A stretch of DNA of 8,220 nt from an uncultured Eubacterium sp. (GTDB lineage: Bacteria > Bacillota > Clostridia > Peptostreptococcales > Anaerovoracaceae): contig URXI01000196.1 in the NCBI GenBank assembly GCA_900551775.1, positions 1 through 8,220 on the forward strand, read 5' to 3'. The notes below the pieces were generated by a model. It was given only the letters and a program-made list of their open reading frames with translations, ran no database searches and had not been told where the DNA came from. The position numbers and the translations under genes are program-made. This document shows positions 1 through 5,618 of the stretch, piece by piece (the first letter of the stretch is position 1; each line of letters opens with the position of its first letter).

Positions 1-152
1 ATCTTCCGATCGATGGCGGTAACCGTTGAAACTTCGTTTAGGTTCTCACGCATGCAGAAGATGGCGACTATTTTGTTAGGTGCTTTTTACTTTTTTCAAC
101 AAAATGACGGGTAAGATAACCAATAAAGGGGGTGCAGAACGCACACACATTC
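1..152. other. Left-edge intergenic stretch, no supported gene
   Basis: No gene can be supported here. On the minus strand a frame without stops runs from about position 95 off the left edge; it contains an ATG at 51-53 (reading MRENLNEVSTVTAIDRK) and its codons end mostly in C or G like the neighbours, but no ribosome binding site precedes that ATG. On the plus strand a frame is also open from the edge to a TAA near 112-114 and ends in FYFFQQNDG. Either could be the end of a gene lying outside, and I cannot choose. An 8-bp inverted repeat, ATTTTGTT at 70-77 and AACAAAAT at 98-105, is A+T-rich with a 20-nt loop and is not a convincing terminator for the amidohydrolase operon. Confidence 0.4.
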
Positions 153-1775
153 CTATTTCCGATAAACCACCTTGCCGCCGACCATGGTCATTTCCGGCAA
201 GATGTCTTTGATCTCCATCGGGTCAACTGTAAAGATGTCGCGGTCCAGCAGAACCAGGTCCGCGTAATAACCCGCTTTGATTCTTCCTTTGCGGTCTTCC
301 ATGAACTCGCCGTAAGCGCTTTCGATGGTGTAAGCATCGATGGCGTCTGCCACGTCCACACACTCGCCGGGGTAGAAACCGCCCTCAGGCTGTCCGCTTT
401 TGTCTTTGCGCGTCACCGCCATGTAGATATTAGGGAATGGGTTGCAGTCCTCCACAGGGCAGTCAGTGCCATAGGAGATATGGGCGCCTTTACGCTGCAA
501 TGTGCCGAAAGCGTAGGATGTCGATGCCAGCTCTTTGCCGCAGAGTTCCTCTACGATGTTCCTATCGTAATCCAGGAAGATGGGCTGTGCAAAGACCAGG
601 ATGCCCTTTTCGGCGATACGCGTAAGCAGTCCTTCGTCCGTGATCTGACAGTGGATCAGGGCGTGGCGCAGCTTGTTCTCCCCGTCCACAAAGGCTTTTT
701 CGTAGCAGTCTATGGTCTTCTCGATGGCTGCATCGCCGATGACATGGGTGACCACCTGCAGACCGTACTTTTTGGCAAGCTGGCAGTATTTCTCCATCTC
801 GTCGTCTTTGATCCATTCCAGGCCGTGATTTTCTCTGTCAACAGCATAGCCGTCCCGCATCAAAGCCGTTCTCGCCCCCAGGCTGCCGTCCTTGAAAAGC
901 TTCAGCGGCCCCAGGGTCAGCCAGGAATCCCCTCCGTATTTTCCGCAGGCGAATTCGCCTTCCGTCAGATAGGTTTCAAAGGCGGCAAAATCGTTGAAGC
1001 AGACCTGATGCCTGTACCGGAGCAGGGCTTCCCCGCTGTCGTAGACATCGTGGAACAGTTTGAACGCCGCCGGCCCGTCCATGAAGGTGGTACCCACGTC
1101 GTTGCTCTGCACGCTGGTCAGACCGTGAGCGACGCCGTACTTCATGGTTTCCAGCAGGATCTTCCGCCTCTCCTCCATGCTGAAGTCCGGAATCAGAGCC
1201 TTGGCGATGTTGCAGGCGTTGGCCGTAAAGATGCCGCTGGGATAGCCGTCCTCCCCGATCAAAAAGTCTCCGTCGGGAAACTGAGGCGAATCGCCGTCGA
1301 TGCCCAGCAGCTCGATGACCTTTGTATTGGAAGTGACGATGTGTCCGCAGACTCTCTCCAGGACGATGGGAATCTCCCGGCTGATCTGATCCAGGTCGTG
1401 CCGGTCCGGCAAGCGGTCCGAATCCACAAAGAGATCCTGATTCCAGCCCATGGCGTGAAGACCGTCCTTCACCTTTTCCGGATACTTGTCGATAAAGTCC
1501 CGGCACCTTTTGATCATTTCATCGATGGATGGAACGCCGTCGATGTCCACCTGGTTCAAGGTCTCTCCAAACTGCATGAAGTGCAGATGAGAGTCGTTGA
1601 GCCCCGGAATCAGGGTTTTTCCGCCGCAGTCCAGCAGTTCCGTCTCTCTGTCCGCCAGGGACAGGATGTCCTCGTTGCTGCCGACAGCGGCGATCAGCCC
1701 GCCTTCGATCAAGACCGCTTCTGCAAAGACGCCCTTTTCCACATATACTTTTCCGTGATGCAAAATCTTCTTCAT
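153..1775 (-). CDS. YtcJ-type metal-dependent amidohydrolase (Amidohydro_3)
   Basis: A 540-residue cytosolic hydrolase of the amidohydrolase superfamily, in the branch that includes YtcJ and N-substituted formamide deformylase; length is normal for it. The N-terminal beta-sandwich leads into the metal motif DSHLH (H63, H65). Further expected ligand or catalytic positions are RVCGH (H145), the KLFKDGSLGARTA segment near 292-304 with the lysine usually carbamylated in relatives, THVIGDAA (H344), ALIHCQ (H375) and GTDCPVE (D438). The C-terminus has the usual KGRIKAGYYADLVLLD (497-512) that closes the sandwich. It is the second gene of an operon; its ATG lies 1 nt after the permease TAA, so translation is probably coupled, since only a weak purine-rich AGAGAG run precedes it. 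Context suggests it cleaves an amide, formamide or similar C-N bond in what the permease imports. The exact substrate is not readable from the sequence; members of this family are frequently misnamed. Confidence 0.92.
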   Translation of the reverse strand: MKKILHHGKVYVEKGVFAEAVLIEGGLIAAVGSNEDILSLADRETELLDCGGKTLIPGLNDSHLHFMQFGETLNQVDIDGVPSIDEMIKRCRDFIDKYPEKVKDGLHAMGWNQDLFVDSDRLPDRHDLDQISREIPIVLERVCGHIVTSNTKVIELLGIDGDSPQFPDGDFLIGEDGYPSGIFTANACNIAKALIPDFSMEERRKILLETMKYGVAHGLTSVQSNDVGTTFMDGPAAFKLFHDVYDSGEALLRYRHQVCFNDFAAFETYLTEGEFACGKYGGDSWLTLGPLKLFKDGSLGARTALMRDGYAVDRENHGLEWIKDDEMEKYCQLAKKYGLQVVTHVIGDAAIEKTIDCYEKAFVDGENKLRHALIHCQITDEGLLTRIAEKGILVFAQPIFLDYDRNIVEELCGKELASTSYAFGTLQRKGAHISYGTDCPVEDCNPFPNIYMAVTRKDKSGQPEGGFYPGECVDVADAIDAYTIESAYGEFMEDRKGRIKAGYYADLVLLDRDIFTVDPMEIKDILPEMTMVGGKVVYRK

Positions 1776-1776
1776 A

Positions 1777-3165
1777 TTACTTTTTCTCTCTCTTTAATTT
1801 CATATCAAAGACATAGTAAACGATTGCCCCGATGAAAGGAACAGAAAGTCCCATGGCGCCGTTTACAGGATCGTCGATGGCAGAAATGGCGATCAGTCCG
1901 ATGAAGATCAGCGCCGTGATGATGACGGATACCGGATAGAACCAGACTTTGTATGGTCTCTCGATATTCGGATATTTCTTCCTCAGAATTGGCACCGCCA
2001 AAATAACCAGCGCATTGTAAATCATGGCTACGACCACGACCAGGTTGGTCAGCTGGTCCAGATTTCTCATCAAAACTAAAGCGATGGACAGAACTCCCTG
2101 CACGATGATCGGCGCATAAGGCACCTTGTATTTCGGGTGCAGCTTGGCAAAGCTCTTAAAGAAATGTCCTTCTTCTGCCATGGCGTAATACATTCTCGGC
2201 TGTGCCAGGACCATGCCGTTGGCCGTACCGAACATGGCAAGAATCATGCCGATGGAAACGACCACGGCCCCTGCGCTGCCCAGCACCTTTTCTGCCACTG
2301 CTGTGCCCAGATACAGATCTTCTGCATTAATCATAGCAACAATCTGCTCATGTGGCAATACCTTCATGATGGCAAAGTTAAATAACGTATACAGCACGGT
2401 TACGCCGCCGATGCCGATGATCAAAGCCAGGGGCAGATTCCGCTTCGGGTTTTTGATTTCTTCTGCGACGGTGTTCAGATTGGTCCAGCCCTCGTAAGCC
2501 CAAAGAGATGCCACCACTGCAATGGCAATCATGCCGAGAACGCTGGTATCATTGGCTGCCGCATAATCGCTTGCCTGTCCGAGAGAAAGGTCCGGGCTGA
2601 TTCTTCCCACGAAGAGCGCGACCAGCATGACGATGCCCACGGGAACCAGCTTGGCAACCATGGACAAGCTCTGCACGATGGATGCGATTTTGACGCCCAC
2701 CAGATTGTACGCGGTCAAAGCCACGATCAAAACAATGGCACCCATTTTGATGCCGAATCCGCTGATGTCAAAGAAGGATCTAAGCACCTCCATCAGGGCG
2801 ATGGCGACGGCGGCAATCGATCCCGGCCCGCCTACCAGCCAGTCCGTAAACCCGGCTGTAAAGCCCACTACCGGGTGAAAGGCTTCATTTAGGTAGACGA
2901 CTCTGCCGCCTGCTTTCGGCATGGCCGTTCCCAGTTCCGCGTAGCATAAGCCGCCGAACAGGGAAATGATGCCTGCGATGACCCAGCAGATCAAAGCCAG
3001 ACCGCTGTTCATACCCGTCCTCTGCAATACATAGGAACCCAGGTAAAAAATACCGGAACCGATCATGATTCCGCCGATGATGCTGACGCCGCCGAATACG
3101 CCAATTTCCCGCTTGAAATCGGTCTGTTCCGTTGTCAGTTCTTTTAAACGTTTTTCATCTTCCAT
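1777..3165 (-). CDS. APC-superfamily amino-acid permease, LAT/SteT-like
   Basis: A 462-residue integral membrane transporter with about 12 hydrophobic segments, typical for amino acid-polyamine-organocation carriers. The first helix carries GIMIGSGIF (32-40), the glycine-rich unwound segment that binds the substrate amino and carboxyl groups in this fold. YEGW (224-227) in TM6 followed by EEIKNPKRNLP (235-245) and PYKVWFYPV (404-412) fits the L-type/serine-threonine exchanger branch (LAT, SteT) better than the basic amino-acid branches. I chose the ATG at 3163-3165 rather than the in-frame ATG at 3178-3180: the latter has only AAATATTTA upstream, whereas GGAGGA (3173-3178) sits 7 nt before the inner ATG, and in fact overlaps the outer one. 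First gene of the operon with the amidohydrolase. It probably imports or exchanges a neutral amino acid or an amino-acid derivative handed to that enzyme; the substrate is inference. Confidence 0.92.
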   Translation of the reverse strand: MEDEKRLKELTTEQTDFKREIGVFGGVSIIGGIMIGSGIFYLGSYVLQRTGMNSGLALICWVIAGIISLFGGLCYAELGTAMPKAGGRVVYLNEAFHPVVGFTAGFTDWLVGGPGSIAAVAIALMEVLRSFFDISGFGIKMGAIVLIVALTAYNLVGVKIASIVQSLSMVAKLVPVGIVMLVALFVGRISPDLSLGQASDYAAANDTSVLGMIAIAVVASLWAYEGWTNLNTVAEEIKNPKRNLPLALIIGIGGVTVLYTLFNFAIMKVLPHEQIVAMINAEDLYLGTAVAEKVLGSAGAVVVSIGMILAMFGTANGMVLAQPRMYYAMAEEGHFFKSFAKLHPKYKVPYAPIIVQGVLSIALVLMRNLDQLTNLVVVVAMIYNALVILAVPILRKKYPNIERPYKVWFYPVSVIITALIFIGLIAISAIDDPVNGAMGLSVPFIGAIVYYVFDMKLKREKK

Positions 3166-3172
3166 GTAACTG

Positions 3173-3178
3173 TCCTCC
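3173..3178 (-). promoter_or_regulatory. Ribosome binding site that fixes the permease start
   Basis: GGAGGA on the minus strand, followed by a 7-nt spacer (CAGTTAC) and the ATG at 3163-3165. It argues against the longer frame beginning at 3180, because that ATG would have to be initiated from an A+T-rich sequence with no Shine-Dalgarno match. Confidence 0.8.
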
Positions 3179-3195
3179 ATTAAATATTTAACCTC

Positions 3196-3204
3196 ATCAT
3201 AACA
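3196..3204 (-). promoter_or_regulatory. Candidate extended -10 promoter for the permease operon
   Basis: The minus strand reads TGTTATGAT, a TGn extended -10 with a TATGAT box at 3196-3201. No good -35 is present at 16-18 nt (the nearest TTGTTA is only 13 nt away), which an extended -10 can partly compensate for. Transcription would start near 3189 and leave a leader of about 24 nt carrying the GGAGGA site. This position is inferred from pattern only. Confidence 0.4.
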
Positions 3205-3260
3205 GTCAGGGGTTTAACAAGGCGTTTAGAAAACTGACGATGGGGATGCGAGCCGCACTA

Positions 3261-3276
3261 TGTAAACGTTTTTACA
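3261..3276. promoter_or_regulatory. cre-like palindromic operator candidate
   Basis: TGTAAACGTTTTTACA is a perfect inverted repeat of TGTAAA around CGTT. It matches the catabolite-responsive element pattern of LacI/CcpA-type regulators in its left half and central CG, but the right half is displaced by 2 nt relative to the 14-bp consensus. It lies about 57 nt upstream of the proposed permease -10 and about 35 nt upstream of the ferredoxin -35, so it could serve either divergent gene. Whether CcpA or another regulator binds is unknown. Confidence 0.35.
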
Positions 3277-3290
3277 GAATATTACAGAAT
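3272..3290. repeat. Tandem 9-bp direct repeat with 10-bp period
   Basis: TTACAGAAT occurs at 3272-3280 and again at 3282-3290. The period of 10 bp places both copies on the same face of the helix, as for a protein that binds as a tandem dimer. The first copy shares the TTACA half of the dyad at 3261-3276, so the two elements overlap. It lies between two divergent promoters. A regulatory role is inferred. Confidence 0.4.
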
Positions 3291-3311
3291 TCGACAACAA
3301 AACCTACAGCA

Positions 3312-3340
3312 TTGACGCATACAGGATGCTGGTCTATAAT
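3312..3340 (+). promoter_or_regulatory. Sigma-A promoter of the ferredoxin gene
   Basis: TTGACG (3312-3317) and a consensus TATAAT (3335-3340) are separated by exactly 17 nt, which is the best housekeeping-type promoter in the window. Transcription would begin near 3347, giving a leader of about 25 nt that carries the ribosome binding site AAGGAGGA at 3357-3364, 7 nt before the ATG. Confidence 0.8.
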
Positions 3341-3371
3341 GAATGTGTTTTAATGTAAGGAGGAATGTATC

Positions 3372-3554
3372 ATGTCAATCATGAAAATAGATCACGAGAA
3401 GTGTGTGCGTTGCGGCGAGTGTGTAGACGCCTGCCCCTTTGGCGTGCCGGTCATAGAAGACGACCAGGTGGTCATCGGCGCAAACTGCCGGTTCTGCGGC
3501 ACCTGCGAGATGACCTGCCCGACAGAAGCCATCACCTTTGAAAAAAACAATTAG
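3372..3554 (+). CDS. 2[4Fe-4S] ferredoxin, clostridial type
   Basis: A 60-residue soluble electron carrier. Two cysteine sets are complete: CxxCxxCxxxCP at C11, C14, C17 and C21, and C39, C42, C45 and C49 followed by P50. In this fold each cluster takes three cysteines from one set and the last from the other, giving two low-potential [4Fe-4S] clusters. The length is only slightly above the 55-56 residues usual for clostridial ferredoxins. The start is fixed by AAGGAGGA 7 nt upstream; a second Met at residue 4 is possible but badly spaced. The gene is monocistronic, with its own strong promoter and a terminator overlapping its stop codon, and is divergent from the permease operon. Likely partners are general anaerobic oxidoreductases (pyruvate:ferredoxin oxidoreductase, hydrogenase, Rnf); none is encoded nearby, so a dedicated role in this neighbourhood is not indicated. 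Confidence 0.95.
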   Translation: MSIMKIDHEKCVRCGECVDACPFGVPVIEDDQVVIGANCRFCGTCEMTCPTEAITFEKNN

Positions 3555-3577
3555 GAGCTGCATAAGCAGCTCCTTTC
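3553..3577 (+). terminator. Intrinsic terminator of the ferredoxin gene
   Basis: A perfect 9-bp stem (AGGAGCTGC, 3553-3561, with GCAGCTCCT, 3566-3574) closes an ATAA loop and is followed by a short T run (TTTC). The first two bases of the stem belong to the TAG stop codon, so there is no 3' untranslated spacer. An A-rich run precedes it. The T-tract is short, so termination may be incomplete. Confidence 0.8.
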
Positions 3578-3616
3578 ATACTTCGAGCCGATATGCGAGG
3601 TCTATGACGCTGACTG

Positions 3617-3905
3617 TCACGATACTTTTGTGCCGCTCACAACATTTTTGATGTTCTGACCTAAATTATGTCTGAATCGCAGGCTGCCTGGCTGTGAAAA
3701 AGGTCAGATATATGAGCCTCTGTGGCAGCAACAGCAGCACGGGTTATTTTTGCTGATCAGAACCGTGTACTATAAGCAAAGTTCCTGTCAAAAAATAACC
3801 GTAACTGTCTGATTAGTGGAAAATTTGCTTCTTATGAGCAATACTGCGAAGGGTGTATTAGGTCAAATGAGTAATAAATGCGCAAAAAGACCAAAAGTAT
3901 CGTGA
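3617..3905. repeat. 14-bp perfect inverted repeat bounding 289 bp
   Basis: TCACGATACTTTTG at 3617-3630 is the exact reverse complement of 3892-3905. Chance occurrence of a 14-bp pair in a 400-bp stretch is unlikely (order of 10^-4). It could be terminal repeats of a small non-autonomous element, but no clear target duplication flanks it (left flank GCTGACTG, right flank GATGAACT), and the right copy lies inside the transposase-like reading, which weakens that view. Confidence 0.55.
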
Positions 3906-3963
3906 GATGAACTTTGTCTACGACGAGCATTAGGACTGCTGCATCTGGCTACAAATAAGGGTA
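3883..3963 (+). pseudogene. Possible IS1182-family transposase fragment
   Basis: The frame running through 3913-3945 reads NFVYDEH, a TAG stop, then DCCI. From memory, transposases of the IS1182 group contain a segment of the type FVYDEYYDCYICPNNQVL just before their cysteine-rich region. The match covers FVYDE, DC and I, with the tyrosine between H and D replaced by TAG, and the following bases (tgg cta caa ata agg gta) resemble codons for CPNNQV after point changes. The fragment is plus-strand, has an internal stop, lacks the catalytic DDE part and ends exactly where the ABC permease gene ends (3964). It is therefore non-functional. The match is short and was made by eye, so identification is tentative. 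Confidence 0.35.
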
Positions 3964-4878
3964 TCAATAGTTTTGCCACTTGATGACTTTTTTCTGAATG
4001 ACAGATACCAAACTGCTGAGCAGGGTCACCACCAGACCCACCACCATAATGCCGGCGATGACTTTCGTATAGTTTCCATAGGTATTGTAGTTCACAATAT
4101 AGTATCCCATTCCTACCGTCGACCCCATCATCTCCGCAAAGGTCAGCATCATCACCGCCGTGGTCATGGTAACCTTCAGTCCCTTGACGATGCCCGGCAG
4201 TGAATAGGGCAGCAGCACTTCATAGATCATGGCACAGCTGCCCAGTTCCAGGGTTCTCGCCGAGTCGATCATGTTTTTGTCGATGGATTCCACCGAGATG
4301 ATCGTCTTCAAAAATGCAGGCCAGAAGATTCCCAGCAGAATGACCACCACAGACGCACTGCGAAAAGTCGGCATGATCGCAATGACATAGGGCGCAAAGA
4401 CGATAGACGGGATTGGCGCCAATACGCCTGCAATAGGGAAAAAGACCTCTCTCAGCCTCTGATGCCAGCCGCAGATCAGCCCTAAAAACGTACCAAGCGC
4501 CAGGCCGACAACCACGCCGATGAGCAAAATCTCAAGAGAAGACAAGATGCCCTTCCCCATTTCCAGATAGTCTTCGCTGAACACGGCGAAGATGTTCTCC
4601 AAGGCTGGTGCCAGAACCGGATGACACAGATCCAGTTTGCTGACGAGGATTTCCCACGCCAGCATCAGCGCCCAGAGGATAGACAGGATGTCCGACGCAG
4701 AAGACCGTTTTTCAGGACGCCGCATAACTCTGACGAGATAGACACCCTCCATCAGCGCCATAGCGCAGAGCATGGCGCCATAGGGAGCCGTTTTTTTCTC
4801 ACCCGGCAACAGAACGGCCACAAGTAAAGCTGTCAGCAACACATGGCTGATGACGACAGAAAGATTCCAGTTTTTCAT
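3964..4878 (-). CDS. ABC importer permease, SsuC/TauC-like
   Basis: A 304-residue membrane subunit of a nitrate/sulfonate/taurine-class ABC importer, forming the channel as a homodimer. The C-terminal two thirds (about 105-300) is the BPD_transp_1 domain; its cytoplasmic coupling loop reads IDSARTLELG through LLPYSLPGI (about 204-230), a recognisable variant of the EAA loop in which the usual EAA is DSA. Unlike typical 250-270 residue SsuC proteins, it has an N-terminal extension with about three more hydrophobic segments (8-24, 33-50, 64-80). The start is the ATG at 4876-4878, which overlaps the ATPase TGA as ATGA and follows a GGCGGGGTGG run; a longer frame from 4917 would lie inside the ATPase gene and is less likely. 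It is the last gene of the operon, and no hairpin terminator is seen between its stop and the decayed element downstream. Confidence 0.9.
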   Translation of the reverse strand: MKNWNLSVVISHVLLTALLVAVLLPGEKKTAPYGAMLCAMALMEGVYLVRVMRRPEKRSSASDILSILWALMLAWEILVSKLDLCHPVLAPALENIFAVFSEDYLEMGKGILSSLEILLIGVVVGLALGTFLGLICGWHQRLREVFFPIAGVLAPIPSIVFAPYVIAIMPTFRSASVVVILLGIFWPAFLKTIISVESIDKNMIDSARTLELGSCAMIYEVLLPYSLPGIVKGLKVTMTTAVMMLTFAEMMGSTVGMGYYIVNYNTYGNYTKVIAGIMVVGLVVTLLSSLVSVIQKKVIKWQNY

Positions 4879-5618
4879 TCGTACCACCCCGCCAACTCTT
4901 CTTTCAGGCGCAGGCATTCTGCCTGACCCAGGTCCTGGCTGCAGCAGCAGTTGATTTCGGACTGGATCTGCTTTTCACGGAATATGCGCCCCTCTTTGAT
5001 AAATACGATCCGGCTGCCCATAATCATGGCTTCGTCCAGATCGTGGGTCACGAAGATGACCGTCTTCTTGTCCTCACTCTTCTCCCAAAGATCTCTGAGC
5101 AGATCCTGCAGCTCATGCCTGATTTTCGTATCCAGCGCGCCGAAAGGCTCGTCCAAAAGCAAAAATGGAGAGTCCATGGCAAGTGCCCTGGCAATGGCGG
5201 TTCTCTGCCGCATCCCCCCAGAAAGTTGATAAGGATATTTGTCCAAAGAATCCTTCATGCCTGTTTTTTCGAGAAAAAACTCCGCTCTCTGCTCCATCTC
5301 CTGCTTCGAAAACTTCCCCGCTTTTTTCAGGGCGAAGAGCACATTCTTCTTTACTGTCAGCCAGGGAAACAGGGAGTATTGCTGAAAGACGATGGTGCGA
5401 TCTGCACGTGGTCCATTCACCGGCTCACCGTCGATGACGATGGCACCCGCCGCGGGGGCATCGAGCCCTGCTACGAGACGCAGCAGGGTCGATTTTCCAC
5501 AGCCGGAATGTCCGATCACGCACAGAAACTCCCCGTCTTTTACGGTAAGGTTCAGGTTTGACAAAACGGTTTCATTACTGCCGGGATAGGAAAATGTCAC
5601 GTTCTCTATTTTGATCAT
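4875..5618 (-). CDS. ABC importer ATPase, SsuB/TauB-like
   Basis: A 247-residue nucleotide-binding subunit that powers import on the cytoplasmic face of the membrane. All motifs are intact: Walker A GHSGCGKST (36-44), Q-loop FQQYSLFPW (78-86, with the LFPW typical of the nitrate/sulfonate/taurine class), signature LSGGMRQR (132-139), Walker B FLLLDEP (152-158, catalytic E157), D-loop GALD (160-163) and H-loop H192. The length fits stand-alone ATPases of this class. The C-terminal tail holds three consecutive cysteines (224-226, encoded by three TGC codons), which I do not recognise as a family feature. Its ATG overlaps the binding-protein TGA by 4 nt and its own TGA overlaps the permease ATG by 4 nt, so the three subunits are translationally coupled. 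The transported compound is not determined by this subunit. Confidence 0.95.
   Translation of the reverse strand: MIKIENVTFSYPGSNETVLSNLNLTVKDGEFLCVIGHSGCGKSTLLRLVAGLDAPAAGAIVIDGEPVNGPRADRTIVFQQYSLFPWLTVKKNVLFALKKAGKFSKQEMEQRAEFFLEKTGMKDSLDKYPYQLSGGMRQRTAIARALAMDSPFLLLDEPFGALDTKIRHELQDLLRDLWEKSEDKKTVIFVTHDLDEAMIMGSRIVFIKEGRIFREKQIQSEINCCCSQDLGQAECLRLKEELAGWYE

Larger units (their letters stand above)
3578..3963. other. Gene-free stretch with decayed coding traces and inverted repeats
   Basis: No intact gene or convincing start is present on either strand in these roughly 385 bases. Short open stretches in the plus direction look once-coding: about 3582-3659 reads FEPICEVYDADCHDT and on to a TGA, and 3883-3963 resembles an IS1182 transposase segment (separate entry). 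Stops and frame changes interrupt them. Three inverted repeats are visible: TCACGATACTTTTG at 3617-3630 with its complement at 3892-3905; TCTGACCT at 3655-3662 with 3701-3708; and GGTTATTTTT at 3742-3751 with 3791-3800. The stretch is sandwiched between the ferredoxin terminator and the permease stop codon. I interpret it as remains of a mobile element. A structured RNA cannot be excluded, but no promoter was recognised. Confidence 0.5.

Noticed and set aside
132..144. Short GTGC/GCAC hairpin just downstream of the amidohydrolase stop as a terminator
   Set aside because: Only 4 bp of stem, and no clean T-tract follows on the minus strand (CCCCCTTTATT), so termination there is not supported.
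976..1506. A 176-codon minus-strand frame inside the amidohydrolase gene
   Set aside because: Alternate frame of the same strand with arginine- and glycine-rich low-complexity translation; the amidohydrolase frame is unbroken.
132..1835. A 567-codon open frame on the plus strand opposite the amidohydrolase
   Set aside because: It is even longer than the real gene, but its translation shows no family motifs and is a phase shadow of the amidohydrolase, whose complete metal-binding motifs settle the strand.
3578..3963. CRISPR array or tandem repeats in the gene-free stretch
   Set aside because: The repeats found are inverted pairs of different sequence, not regularly spaced copies of one direct repeat.
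5043..5561. A 172-codon plus-strand frame opposite the ATPase gene
   Set aside because: It is antisense to a gene with all ABC ATPase motifs intact and has no ribosome binding site or domain of its own.
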